A DNA stretch of 64,000 nucleotides, from assembly GCF_024305245.1 (NCBI RefSeq), contig NZ_JAMWYX010000001.1:496001-560000 (forward strand), written 5' to 3'. Positions 28,077 through 36,847 of the stretch are shown piece after piece (position 1 is the first letter of the stretch; the number at the start of each line of letters is the position of its first letter). Made by a program: the position numbers and the translations under genes. Under the pieces are notes generated by a model that saw nothing but the letters and a program-made list of their open reading frames with translations, was not told the DNA's origin and did no database searches. The DNA comes from Erythrobacter sp. (lineage in GTDB: Bacteria > Pseudomonadota > Alphaproteobacteria > Sphingomonadales > Sphingomonadaceae).

Positions 28077-28409
28077 TCAGTCAGACTGATCCTCAGGGGC
28101 TTCGCCCGACACGAATCCGATCTTTTCAAGCAGGTGATCGAGCACCGCCGGGTGAATCGCGCCTTCGAAGGCAATCCCTGCTGTCGAACCCTCCACCCAG
28201 GCAACCATGCCGAGCGGCGCATTGATACCGCCGACTTTCATGGTCACCCGGTCACCGATGGCGGCAAAGCCGGGTTTGCCGCGAAGCTTGCAACCGCCTT
28301 CCGAAATGTCGATCAGATCCACGAACACCACGCGCGAACGCACCCGGCTCTTGATCATCAAGCTGAGCGGACGGCGCTCCGAGGCGCGGCGGATCGTTTG
28401 CAGATTCAT
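28077..28409 (-). CDS. PilZ-domain protein
   Basis: The protein has 110 residues. The N-terminal RRASERRPLSL contains the arginine pair, and VDLIDISEGGCKLRG supplies the D/N-x-S-x-x-G motif of c-di-GMP-binding PilZ domains. It has no other domain, so it would act as a small c-di-GMP effector. It lies between imuB and the radical SAM gene, 55 bases downstream of imuB, and could be read from the imuA promoter. A shared damage response is speculative. Confidence 0.85.
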   Translation of the reverse strand: MNLQTIRRASERRPLSLMIKSRVRSRVVFVDLIDISEGGCKLRGKPGFAAIGDRVTMKVGGINAPLGMVAWVEGSTAGIAFEGAIHPAVLDHLLEKIGFVSGEAPEDQSD

Positions 28410-28464
28410 GTCAGCTTCAATCGCACAAATCGGTAAAGGAAATCTGAGCGCAGAGCCGCAAATT

Positions 28465-30084
28465 TCACGCGAACAGGCCTTGCAGGAACCATTCCGGCAC
28501 GCCCCCGCGCCCATCGCCCGCCAGCCCCGAACGATAGATCCAGTAACGCCGCCCCGCCTCGTCCTCGATTCGGTAGTAATCGCGCAGCCGCGTGGTCGAA
28601 CGTTCGCGCCACCATTCGGGCGCGATGCGTTCCGGCCCCTCCACTCGCACCACTTCCCGCACCCCTCCGCGCCAGCGGAAACGCTGCGGGAAACCATCGG
28701 GCGAGGCGTAAAGCACTGCAATCGGCTCTGCCCGGTCTAGCAGCTTCAAGGGGCGGGCATGGAAGGCAAGCAGCCCTTGCGTCGGGACGAGCTGATCGAG
28801 CGGGGCCTGCCAACCCTGCGCACGTTCGGGAATGTGGCTCGCACGAGGCACGGGGCGCGAGACCGCTTTCGGCCCCAGTCGCACGCTCAGCCGGTCGATG
28901 CAGGCGGCGATCGATGTGCCATGCTGCTCGGCCGCCGCATCGAGATCCGCCTGCGACAGCGCCAGCGACTCGCTCCAGCTGGCGCGCAGCTGCACTGTCT
29001 CGATCCCGAATCCGGCCTCGATATCGTCGAGTCGCGCGGCGAACAGCCGGATCATATGACTTGCCTCGCGGGTGGCGGCGGCGAGTTCGATACGGCGCCA
29101 CAGCACCTCGCCATCGACCCGCCACAGCGCCAGTTCGAGCCGCCGCGCACCCTCGCCCCGCGCCTCGAGCGCGCGCATCATGTCGGCGGCAAGATCGCCC
29201 ACCACCTGATCGAGCAAGGTGCGGTGACGGATCGGCTCCATCAACCGGCGCTGCACCATCGGCTGCGGCCGGGCGAGCACCGGCAGCAGCGGTTCGGGCA
29301 CCTTGCCGAGCAGCTGATCGAGCCGCAGCAGCGGATTGGCGGCGGGCGAACGGCGATTGCGGAACCGGCGGCGAAGCGCGTCGCGCGCGGCGGCCTCGCG
29401 CGAAGGATCATCCTCCGCGCCACTGACCCCGGCGAGTTCGCCCAGACGCTTGATCCCCAACCGTCGCAGCACAGTCAGCACATCGTCATCCAGCCGCAGC
29501 GCAGCGACCGGCAGCGCGCCGAGCAGCCGCAGCGGATCGTCAGCGGGCGTGAGGATAGTTCCCGGTGGCGCGAAATGGGCAAGCGCCCATGCCGCCCCGG
29601 CAGTGGGGCCGAGCGCCGCCCGCACCGTCAGCCCGCGCTGCGCAAAGGCGGCGGCGACATCGGTCAGCAGCGCTTCCTCGCCCCCGAACAGATGCGCTGC
29701 GCCGGTGACATCCACCAGCACGCCATCGGGCGGATCGAGCGCGCTCCACGGCCCCCAGCGCTGCGCCCACAGGGCAAGTTTCTCCAGCGCGGCCAGATCG
29801 CCCGCCGGATCGGCAGGAACCGCCGCGAGGTGCGGACACAGCGCACGCGCATCGGCCAGCAGCATCCCGGCCCGCGCACCGGCGGCAAGACCTGCGTCAT
29901 TGGCGGCGACGATCCGGGGGCCGTGCGCGGTTTCGGTGATCAGCGCGGTCGGCAGCGCATCGGCGGCAGCGCGATTGTCAGGCGCGTGCGCGAGCCGCCA
30001 GCGATCGACCGACAGTCGGGCGAACCAGATCGCCAGAATCCGGCGCGGCGACGGCGGGGTCGAGCCGCAGTGTTCCATTTGCAT
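28465..30084 (-). CDS. imuB: ImuB, catalytically inactive Y-family polymerase-like protein
   Basis: The protein has 539 residues. The N-terminus starts RRILAIWFARLSVDR, the Y-family fold with the usual acidic catalytic residues replaced, as expected for ImuB. A helix-hairpin-helix region (DDVLTVLRRLGIKRLGELAG) follows near residue 200, and the little-finger-like region and tail (RDYYRIEDEAGRRYWIYR) end the protein. ImuB bridges ImuA, DnaE2 and the sliding clamp. The start lies inside imuA, which it overlaps by 107 bases in another frame; the motif at residue 14 leaves no later start. Confidence 0.92.
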   Translation of the reverse strand: MQMEHCGSTPPSPRRILAIWFARLSVDRWRLAHAPDNRAAADALPTALITETAHGPRIVAANDAGLAAGARAGMLLADARALCPHLAAVPADPAGDLAALEKLALWAQRWGPWSALDPPDGVLVDVTGAAHLFGGEEALLTDVAAAFAQRGLTVRAALGPTAGAAWALAHFAPPGTILTPADDPLRLLGALPVAALRLDDDVLTVLRRLGIKRLGELAGVSGAEDDPSREAAARDALRRRFRNRRSPAANPLLRLDQLLGKVPEPLLPVLARPQPMVQRRLMEPIRHRTLLDQVVGDLAADMMRALEARGEGARRLELALWRVDGEVLWRRIELAAATREASHMIRLFAARLDDIEAGFGIETVQLRASWSESLALSQADLDAAAEQHGTSIAACIDRLSVRLGPKAVSRPVPRASHIPERAQGWQAPLDQLVPTQGLLAFHARPLKLLDRAEPIAVLYASPDGFPQRFRWRGGVREVVRVEGPERIAPEWWRERSTTRLRDYYRIEDEAGRRYWIYRSGLAGDGRGGVPEWFLQGLFA

Positions 30085-30748
30085 CGCTCAATATCCATTC
30101 GCCCGGCGCATGGCGGCGCGCGCGAAACAGTTCTGCCCGCCAAGTGGCATAGCCCGGTGCAGCCGGGTTCCAGCGCGAGTGCGGCGACGGGGCGGCACTT
30201 ACCCGCCAACGCATACGGGCCGAGGAGAGATCGGGTTCGGCATCGAGCCGAACCAGCCATAAGGAAACCCCGTGACGTTCGGCGGTGAGGCTCAATCGGC
30301 GTGACGCGGTGAAGGACAGTGCGCGCGGATTGCCCGCGATCTCGCCGATAACGCAGACCAGATCGCGGCACCTGAGCCCTTCTTCGAGCGCGAACAGCGC
30401 ATCCTCCGGCGTAGCGGCAGCGACGTGAATGAGCCGGTGACGCAGATCGGGTGGCAGGCCTTGCACACAGGGCCGCCCGCCCAGCCGGATCGCCCTGCGA
30501 TCCTGCACCCACAGCACCTGGCGGCGATCATCATCCTCACCGGCCGCGGCAAGCGCATCGCGCGCCAATGCCAGCGCCAGCCCTGCCCCGCCCGCCTCGC
30601 CACCGGATGCAAAAATCTCGGAGTGACGCGGCTGTTCGTCCAGACCCGGACGCCAGCGCGCCTCAGGCCGCCGGGCGGCAAGCGCACGTGGGATCCGGGA
30701 GCGGAGAAAGGGCGCAGGCACCCGCGATGTGGCAGTGGATTCAGGCAT
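29978..30748 (-). CDS. imuA: ImuA, RecA-like mutasome protein
   Basis: This SulA/RecA-like accessory protein of 256 residues is part of the ImuA-ImuB-DnaE2 mutasome. It shows SEIFASGGEAGGAGLALALA, a degenerate nucleotide-binding region, then QVLWVQDRRAIRLGGR, and GVSLWLVRLDAEPD towards the end. It is the first gene of the unit. A LexA box sits 39 bases upstream, and an inverted repeat GGACTC...GAGTCC lies between the box and the ATG. Confidence 0.9.
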   Translation of the reverse strand: MPESTATSRVPAPFLRSRIPRALAARRPEARWRPGLDEQPRHSEIFASGGEAGGAGLALALARDALAAAGEDDDRRQVLWVQDRRAIRLGGRPCVQGLPPDLRHRLIHVAAATPEDALFALEEGLRCRDLVCVIGEIAGNPRALSFTASRRLSLTAERHGVSLWLVRLDAEPDLSSARMRWRVSAAPSPHSRWNPAAPGYATWRAELFRARRHAPGEWILSDANGTLRLDPAVAAPDSGDLVRPTVGRSLAARARA

Positions 30749-30786
30749 GGAACGACTCGCTGACCGGACTCGGGCGAGTCCGTTTC

Positions 30787-30801
30787 GTTCCCATTATGTT
30801 C
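30787..30801 (-). promoter_or_regulatory. LexA (SOS) box of imuA-imuB
   Basis: GTTC-CCATTAT-GTTC is an exact GTTC-N7-GTTC box placed 39 bases before the imuA ATG. It is close in sequence to the box at 28014, including TTAT in the spacer, which supports coordinated SOS induction of the two mutasome units. Confidence 0.88.
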
Positions 30802-30851
30802 CACACCCGGCGTGCGATTGCAACGCCCGGATCGCAGCCTTTCGGCTGAAA

Positions 30852-32255
30852 TCAGCCCGCCAAGCCGAATACCATGATCGCACCCAGCGCGAGGGGGCAC
30901 ACAAAGCGGATGAGGAAGCGCCAGAAAAGCAGCAAACCGCCCGACAATCCGTTCTCGCTATCAACCAGACGCCGGTCTGCGATCCAGCCGATGAAGATCG
31001 ACGTGAGCAGCGCCGCGATCGGCATCGTCAACTTGCTGGTCAGACCGTCAAGCGCATCGAGAGTGCCCATTCCTTCGAAAATCGGAATGAAGCCGAGAGG
31101 ATGAAATCCCGAGAGCACGCCGGTCGACAGCGCCGACAATACACCCAACACCGCCGCACCGAACGTGACCAGCCCGGCCGCCGCGCCGCGGCGCAGGCCG
31201 AAACGGTCGATCACCCACGCGGTCGGCACCTCCATCAACGCCACAGAACTGGTCAACGCGGCAAAAGCGACCATGACGAAGAAAGCGAGGCCGATCAGCG
31301 AACCGAACGGAATTTCCTGAAACGCGTGCGGCAAGGTCTGGAACATCAGCCCCAGCCCGCCATTGGGCGCGAGGCCCGCCGCGAACACGATCGGGAAGAT
31401 GCACAGCCCGGCGATCAACGCCACCGCAGTATCGGCCCCGGCAATGATCGCCGATGTCCCCGCCAGGTTCACATCGCGCCCGACATAGGCGCCATAGGTC
31501 ACCATGCCCGCCACCCCGAGCGATAGCGAAAAGAACGCCTGCCCGACCGCCGCCAGCATGATATCCGGCGTCAACTTCTGGGGTTCGAAGGTGAACAAAT
31601 AGGCAAACGTCTGCTCCATCGCCCCGCCGAAAAACCCGTAGATGGTGATCCCGAGCAGAAGCACGAAAAAGGTCGGCATGAGATACACCGCCACCTTCTC
31701 GATCCCTCCCGAAACGCCGCGCGAAACGAACAACAAAGTGACGGCGAGAAACACAAGGTCGAGAACGCTGGTGACCGTGCCATTGCCGATCATCGCCGGG
31801 AACAGCGCATCGACTTCTTCATAAGAAAGGCCGTCGAACGCCGGACCGGCTACACCGGTCGCTACCAGATCGGCAGCAAAAGTGCCGATGTAGTAGAGTA
31901 CCCAGCCGCCCAGCACGCAGTAGAAACTCAGCACCAGAAAAGCCGAGAACACGCCGAGCGAGGCGACCGCCTCCCACGCCTTTGATGCCCCTGATTCCAT
32001 CGCCAGCTTGCGGTAACTTTCCGGAGCCGCCGCCTGCCCGTGGCGGCCGATCAGCGTTTCGCACAGCAAGACCGGCAGACCGATCAGGACGATGCACAAT
32101 ATATAGAACAGCACGAAGGCACCGCCGCCATTCGCCCCGGCCTCGGCCGGGAAGCGCACGAGATTGCCCAATCCCACCGCCGAACCGATCGCCGCCAGAA
32201 TGAATGCCGTGCGCGATGACCAGCCGTCACGTGCTGTACCCGAACTCGCTACCAT
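30852..32255 (-). CDS. Sodium:neurotransmitter symporter family (NSS/SNF) transporter
   Basis: This is a 467-residue membrane protein with about eleven to twelve helices. The first helix bears the NSS sodium-site pattern (AAIGSAVGLGNLVRFPAEAG) followed by NGGGAFVLFYI. Bacterial members such as LeuT, Tyt1 and MhsT import amino acids with Na+; the substrate here is unknown. I use the ATG at 32255 because AGAGGG lies about 10 bases upstream; an upstream ATG at 32279 is possible. It is divergent from panB. Confidence 0.88.
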   Translation of the reverse strand: MVASSGTARDGWSSRTAFILAAIGSAVGLGNLVRFPAEAGANGGGAFVLFYILCIVLIGLPVLLCETLIGRHGQAAAPESYRKLAMESGASKAWEAVASLGVFSAFLVLSFYCVLGGWVLYYIGTFAADLVATGVAGPAFDGLSYEEVDALFPAMIGNGTVTSVLDLVFLAVTLLFVSRGVSGGIEKVAVYLMPTFFVLLLGITIYGFFGGAMEQTFAYLFTFEPQKLTPDIMLAAVGQAFFSLSLGVAGMVTYGAYVGRDVNLAGTSAIIAGADTAVALIAGLCIFPIVFAAGLAPNGGLGLMFQTLPHAFQEIPFGSLIGLAFFVMVAFAALTSSVALMEVPTAWVIDRFGLRRGAAAGLVTFGAAVLGVLSALSTGVLSGFHPLGFIPIFEGMGTLDALDGLTSKLTMPIAALLTSIFIGWIADRRLVDSENGLSGGLLLFWRFLIRFVCPLALGAIMVFGLAG

Positions 32256-32394
32256 GATCGAAAAGCCCTCTCGTCGCATGTCCCGGACACGTCGTCGACG
32301 CGTCTGCGCAGTTGTCACCACTGTGCAATGTTTCAGAGGCCGCGCCAAGGGGCAGGTTTTGCGTTCTGCTCACGCGGAGGCTAAGGGCGAGATC

Positions 32395-33267
32395 ATGTCC
32401 ACGACTTTCCAGCTCGACACCAGCACCAGCCGGGCCAACCCCACTCCGCAACCGATGCGGCGCCTTACCGTGCCGCGCATCAGGGCGCGCAAGGTGGACG
32501 GCGTCACGGCAGAACCGCTGGTGATGCTCACCGCCTATACCGCCCGTCAGGCGCAGTTGCTCGATGCGCATTGCGACCTGCTGCTGGTGGGGGATTCGCT
32601 CGGGCAAGTGATCTACGGCCTGCCTTCGACCATTCCGGTGACGCTCGACATGATGGCGAACCACGGTGCGGCAGTGGTGCGCGGGTCGTATCACTCCGTG
32701 GTGGTGGTCGACATGCCGTTCGGTAGCTACGAAAGCTCTCCCGAACAGGCGTTCGAAAGCGCTGCGTTTCTGCTGAAGCAGACCGGCGCGGCGGCCGTGA
32801 AGCTGGAAGGCGGCGCAGCGATGGCGCCGACGGTCGCGTTCCTCAACAGCCGCGGCATTCCGGTGATGGGCCATGTCGGGCTGACCCCGCAGGCGGTCAA
32901 CGTGCTCGGCGGTTACGGCGCGCGCGGTCGCTCAGACGCCGAGGCGGAGAAGATCGTGTCTGACGCAGTTGCGCTGGACGAGGCCGGCGCTTTCGCGATC
33001 GTCATCGAAGGCGTGGTCGAACCCATCGCCATCGCCTCCACCAAGGCCGTTTCCTGCCCTACCATCGGCATCGGCGCCTCGGCCAAATGCGACGGGCAAG
33101 TGCTGGTTACCGAGGATATGCTCGGCATGTTCGAGCGCGTCCCCCGCTTTGTGAAGCGTTACGAGGATATTGCAGGGGTGATCGACCGTACCGTGGCGCG
33201 CTATGCCGAGGAAGTGCGCAACCGCGCCTTCCCCGGCGATGACCAGACCTACCAGCCCAAAGACTGA
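32395..33267 (+). CDS. panB: 3-methyl-2-oxobutanoate hydroxymethyltransferase
   Basis: This 290-residue enzyme of pantothenate synthesis adds a hydroxymethyl group from methylene-THF to 2-oxoisovalerate. The barrel shows VMLTAYTARQAQLLD, LLVGDSLGQVIYG with the metal aspartate, VVVVDMPFGSYE, VKLEGGAAM and PVMGHVGLTPQ, all standard for PanB. AAGGGCGA before the ATG supports the start. It draws on the same precursor as leucine synthesis but is far from the ilv genes. Confidence 0.95.
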   Translation: MSTTFQLDTSTSRANPTPQPMRRLTVPRIRARKVDGVTAEPLVMLTAYTARQAQLLDAHCDLLLVGDSLGQVIYGLPSTIPVTLDMMANHGAAVVRGSYHSVVVVDMPFGSYESSPEQAFESAAFLLKQTGAAAVKLEGGAAMAPTVAFLNSRGIPVMGHVGLTPQAVNVLGGYGARGRSDAEAEKIVSDAVALDEAGAFAIVIEGVVEPIAIASTKAVSCPTIGIGASAKCDGQVLVTEDMLGMFERVPRFVKRYEDIAGVIDRTVARYAEEVRNRAFPGDDQTYQPKD

Positions 33268-33296
33268 ACTCCCCTCCCACAAGGCTTTCGACCGAC

Positions 33297-34370
33297 ATGC
33301 AGACCCTGCTGCGCTTCTACGCATTCTCCTTTGCTTTCACCGCCGTCTGCCTTGCGCTGGCAGGCTATTATGGCTGGGTCAGCACCGGCAATCTGTCCGG
33401 CATGCTATCGATCCTGTGGATCGTGTTCGTGCTCTCGATCCTCGAAATTTCGCTGAGCTTCGACAACGCCGTGGTCAACGCCACGGTGCTACGCGAGATG
33501 GACCCGGTGTGGCAGCAGCGCTTCCTCACCATCGGCATTCTGATCGCGGTATTCGGGATGCGGATCGTGTTCCCGATCGCGATTGTCTCGATCGCGGCCA
33601 GCATCGGCCCGTGGGAAGCGGTGCAGCTTTCGCTCGGCGATCCGGAGGAATATGAGCGCATCGTCTCCAGCGCGCATATCGGCATTGCCGGTTTCGGCGG
33701 CGCTTTTCTGGCGATGGTCGGGCTCAGCTTCTTCTTCGACGCCGACAAGGAGGTGCACTGGATCCGCGCGCTCGAACAGGGGATCAACCGTTTCTCGACC
33801 GTTCCGGCAGTCGAGATCGGGCTGGTACTGGGGCTTGTCTACGGCGTTTCCACCCTGCTGGGGCCGGATGAATCGCTCACCTTCCTCACCGCTGCCGTCT
33901 TGGGCCTCGTCACCTATATCGGGGTCAATGCACTGGGCGCGATCATCGAACAGCGCGAGGCGGCCAAAAAGGCGAGCGGGGCTATCGTGCGTTCCGGCCT
34001 TGGCGGGTTCCTGTATCTCGAGGTGCTCGATGCCAGCTTCAGTTTCGACGGCGTGATCGGGGCGTTCGCGCTGTCCAACAACATGATCGTGATCGCCATC
34101 GGCCTCTCGGTCGGTGCGATGTTCGTGCGTTCGATGACGATCCACCTGGTCAAGGCCGGAACGCTGGCGGAGTATCGCTATCTCGAACACGGCGCGTTCT
34201 GGGCGATCATCGTGCTGGGTGTCATCATGCTGGTTTCAGCGCGCTATCACATCCCGGAAACCTTCACCGGACTGATCGGAGCGATCCTGATCGGCCTGTC
34301 GCTGTGGTGGTCGATCCGCCACAACCGCGCCGAACGGGCGGCTAATGGCGCGGCTGTGCCAGACGCGTAG
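33297..34370 (+). CDS. DUF475 (TerC-like) integral membrane protein
   Basis: The protein has 357 residues and about nine hydrophobic segments. Two TerC-type blocks are visible: LSILEISLSFDNAVVNATVL near residue 47 and VLDASFSFDGVIGAFALSN near residue 243, each with the conserved acidic/Asn pair in a membrane helix. Such proteins are linked to tellurite resistance and metal efflux; DUF475 itself is uncharacterised. It lies 29 bases after panB and its last 29 bases overlap the convergent transporter gene. Confidence 0.85.
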   Translation: MQTLLRFYAFSFAFTAVCLALAGYYGWVSTGNLSGMLSILWIVFVLSILEISLSFDNAVVNATVLREMDPVWQQRFLTIGILIAVFGMRIVFPIAIVSIAASIGPWEAVQLSLGDPEEYERIVSSAHIGIAGFGGAFLAMVGLSFFFDADKEVHWIRALEQGINRFSTVPAVEIGLVLGLVYGVSTLLGPDESLTFLTAAVLGLVTYIGVNALGAIIEQREAAKKASGAIVRSGLGGFLYLEVLDASFSFDGVIGAFALSNNMIVIAIGLSVGAMFVRSMTIHLVKAGTLAEYRYLEHGAFWAIIVLGVIMLVSARYHIPETFTGLIGAILIGLSLWWSIRHNRAERAANGAAVPDA

Positions 34371-35310
34371 CGAGCGGCGCGGCGAGCACCAACTGCGCAA
34401 GGTGATACAGCAGCAGCGGCGCGATCACGAACCCGGCGCTGGCTGGCGGAAACAGGATTGCGGCGAGCGGCGCTCCGATGGCCACGCTTTTCTGCGAGCC
34501 GGCAAACAGAAAGGTGATCCGGTCGCCGCGCGCGAGGCCGAGCGCGCTGCCGGTGCCCCATGCAGCACCCAGCGCCAGCGCCAGCAGCACCAGCACCAGT
34601 CCCACCAGTACCGCCCAGTCGGCAGGCGTGAACAGTCGCGCCAGCCCCTGCTCGACCGCGCCCGAAAAAGCGACATAGACCGCCAGCCCGATCACCGCCC
34701 GATCGAGCCACACGATTCGCGCCCGCTGCGCGGCAACACCCTCGATCACGCGGTCCTGCACTGCTTGGCCGATCAGGAACGGTAGCACCAGAATGAGCCC
34801 GATGCGGATAATCGCCTCGCTACCGATATCGCCCGCAGCGCCCCCGCCCAGAAGCGCGAACAGCGGCGCGCTGATGAAAACGCCCGCGATATTGATGAGC
34901 GCCGCCCCCACCACCGCCAGCGCGACATTGCCGCCCGCAAGGCTGGTATAGGACGTCGCCGACTGGATCGTCGACGGCAGGCATCCGAGATAGATGAAGC
35001 CGAGTGCCACCAGCGGCGGCAGCATCGTTCCTGCAAGCGCCGCGAAGCCCAGCCCCGCCAGCGCCATGCCGCCAAACACGAACAGCATCAGCGGGCCGAA
35101 AAACCGCCAGTTGGCGAGACCGCGCGCGATTTCGCTGCGGCGGATGCGCATTCCATTGACAAGAAACAGCAGAAAAATTCCGCCATTGGAGATGTTTCGC
35201 GCGACCTCGCTCCCTTCGCCGGTCGCAGGCAGCAGCAGCGCGAGCGACGTCGCCAGCAGCAGCACCGCGATCATCGGGTCGGACACGAAAGGCAGGCGGC
35301 GCAGTAACAT
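34342..35310 (-). CDS. Bile acid:sodium symporter family (SBF-like) transporter
   Basis: The protein has 322 residues and about ten helices. The sequence FIYLGCLPSTIQSATSYTSL followed by AGGNVALAVVGAALINIAG matches the crossing-helix sodium site of the SBF/BASS family, here closest to the PF13593 type (YfeH/RCH1-like). The substrate is unknown. GSQKSVAIGAPLAAILFP is the second conserved block. The 3' end overlaps DUF475 convergently, and it follows the TPR lipoprotein gene by 49 bases. Confidence 0.86.
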   Translation of the reverse strand: MLLRRLPFVSDPMIAVLLLATSLALLLPATGEGSEVARNISNGGIFLLFLVNGMRIRRSEIARGLANWRFFGPLMLFVFGGMALAGLGFAALAGTMLPPLVALGFIYLGCLPSTIQSATSYTSLAGGNVALAVVGAALINIAGVFISAPLFALLGGGAAGDIGSEAIIRIGLILVLPFLIGQAVQDRVIEGVAAQRARIVWLDRAVIGLAVYVAFSGAVEQGLARLFTPADWAVLVGLVLVLLALALGAAWGTGSALGLARGDRITFLFAGSQKSVAIGAPLAAILFPPASAGFVIAPLLLYHLAQLVLAAPLATRLAQPRH

Positions 35311-35359
35311 GGGGTGAGCGCCCTGCCCCGCCTTGAACCGATTGTCGAGCGGCGCGGCG

Positions 35360-36847
35360 TCAGCGACGGGTCAGCGCGGGCGGCCTGAGGTCTGCGGCCA
35401 GCGCCGAAAAGCGCTCCGCTGCATCGCGCTGACCGAGCGCCCGCGCGGCATCGGCGCGCAACACCAGCAATGCCGGATCATGCCCGCCGCCAAGCGCGAT
35501 GGCGTGATCGAGCAGCAGTGCCGAGCGCTCCCATTCCTTCCGCCGGGCGAGCGCCTGCGCCAGCGCGGCGAGTGCAGCAATATTGTCAGGCTCGCCCGCA
35601 ACATGACGCGCAAGCAGCGTATCGGCGGCAAGATCGTCATCTTTACGGCGATAGGCTTCCACAGCCTTTCGGGTCAGCGACCAGGGGCGACGAATGCTTG
35701 CTGCCGGAGCGTAGGCCGCCAGCGCCGCATCCGCATCGCCGCCGCCAAACGCCGCGTCACCGGCCAGTTGGGCAAAATCGGCCGAAGCGGGAAAGCGCGT
35801 GCGAAAATCCGCCGCCATGCTGCGCGCGCCCGCCCAGTCTGCTGCCGCACCGCGTTTGCGCAGATCGGCGGTCGGCGCAGGCAGGCCGGGACGATCCGCC
35901 AACGCGACCAGCGCGACACTCGGCTCCGCGAACGCCCGTTCCAGCAGCGGGGCTGCGCTAGCCCGGTCGCCTAGCCGTTCATGAGCGCGTGCCACCAGCA
36001 TCACCAAGTATGCCGAGGCTTCAGGCCGCGCAGCTTCTGTCGCAAACCGCTTTACAAGTTCCGTCTCTCGCCCGCTCAGCAGCAGCGCCCGCGCCAGCAG
36101 TTCGCGCAGTCGCGCATTGGCGGGCTGGCGTGCGCTCAGCGTTTCGAGCTGCTGCGCGGCACTGTCGTAATTGCCTTGGTCGAGGTTGATCAGCGCATCG
36201 AGCAGCAGCGCGGCCGGGACCCCGCGCGCCGCCATCCCGCTGCGTTCGAGCAAACTGCGCGCCAGTACCGGCCTGCTGCCGCGCTGGGCCAGCACCGCCT
36301 GAAGATAGAAAACGCGGCTGTCATCCGGCGCAAGCTTGGCCAGTTCGCGCAGGGCATTCAACATGTCGCGGTGCCGCCCGGAATCACCCAGCGTCGCAGC
36401 ATATTCGGCCCACGCGTCCTTATTGGTCCGATCCGCTGTCAGGGCTGCCTCGAACCACGGCAGGGCATCGGCAAAGCCGTGGGCATCACGCACCATCAGC
36501 GCCCGCATAAGCAGCGCAGGCGCATGATCGGGGCCCAATTGCAGCGCCCGGTCGGCAGCTTCGATTGCGGTCAGGTGCTCGCCGCCCCGGAAACGCAGGC
36601 GGGCGATAGCCAGCCACAGATCGGCATTTTCCGGTCCAAGCCCCTGCGCCTCGTCCAGCAATCGCCCGGCCTCGGCAAGTTTGCCATCCGCCATCTGTTC
36701 GTTCGCTGCGCCAATCAGACGAAGACGGGCCGGGTTCTGCGGGGCTGTATCAGGCTGCCCCACCGCAGTGCCGGCCGATTGCGCGCAGCCTGCCAACAGC
36801 ACGGCCATCACCAACAGTGCGACGGGTCGCCTAGGTCTGCAGGTCAT
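35360..36847 (-). CDS. TPR-repeat lipoprotein of the PEP-CTERM/XrtA unit
   Basis: The protein has 495 residues with a lipoprotein signal (LLAG-Cys21). About eight TPR-like repeats follow (for example NADLWLAIARLRFRGGEHLT), consistent with a protein scaffold on the periplasmic face of a membrane. It overlaps the prsR stop by 17 bases, so it is read with prsR and prsK. TPR lipoproteins of the PrsT kind sit beside PEP-CTERM/exosortase genes in other bacteria; the name is not certain here. Confidence 0.78.
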   Translation of the reverse strand: MTCRPRRPVALLVMAVLLAGCAQSAGTAVGQPDTAPQNPARLRLIGAANEQMADGKLAEAGRLLDEAQGLGPENADLWLAIARLRFRGGEHLTAIEAADRALQLGPDHAPALLMRALMVRDAHGFADALPWFEAALTADRTNKDAWAEYAATLGDSGRHRDMLNALRELAKLAPDDSRVFYLQAVLAQRGSRPVLARSLLERSGMAARGVPAALLLDALINLDQGNYDSAAQQLETLSARQPANARLRELLARALLLSGRETELVKRFATEAARPEASAYLVMLVARAHERLGDRASAAPLLERAFAEPSVALVALADRPGLPAPTADLRKRGAAADWAGARSMAADFRTRFPASADFAQLAGDAAFGGGDADAALAAYAPAASIRRPWSLTRKAVEAYRRKDDDLAADTLLARHVAGEPDNIAALAALAQALARRKEWERSALLLDHAIALGGGHDPALLVLRADAARALGQRDAAERFSALAADLRPPALTRR

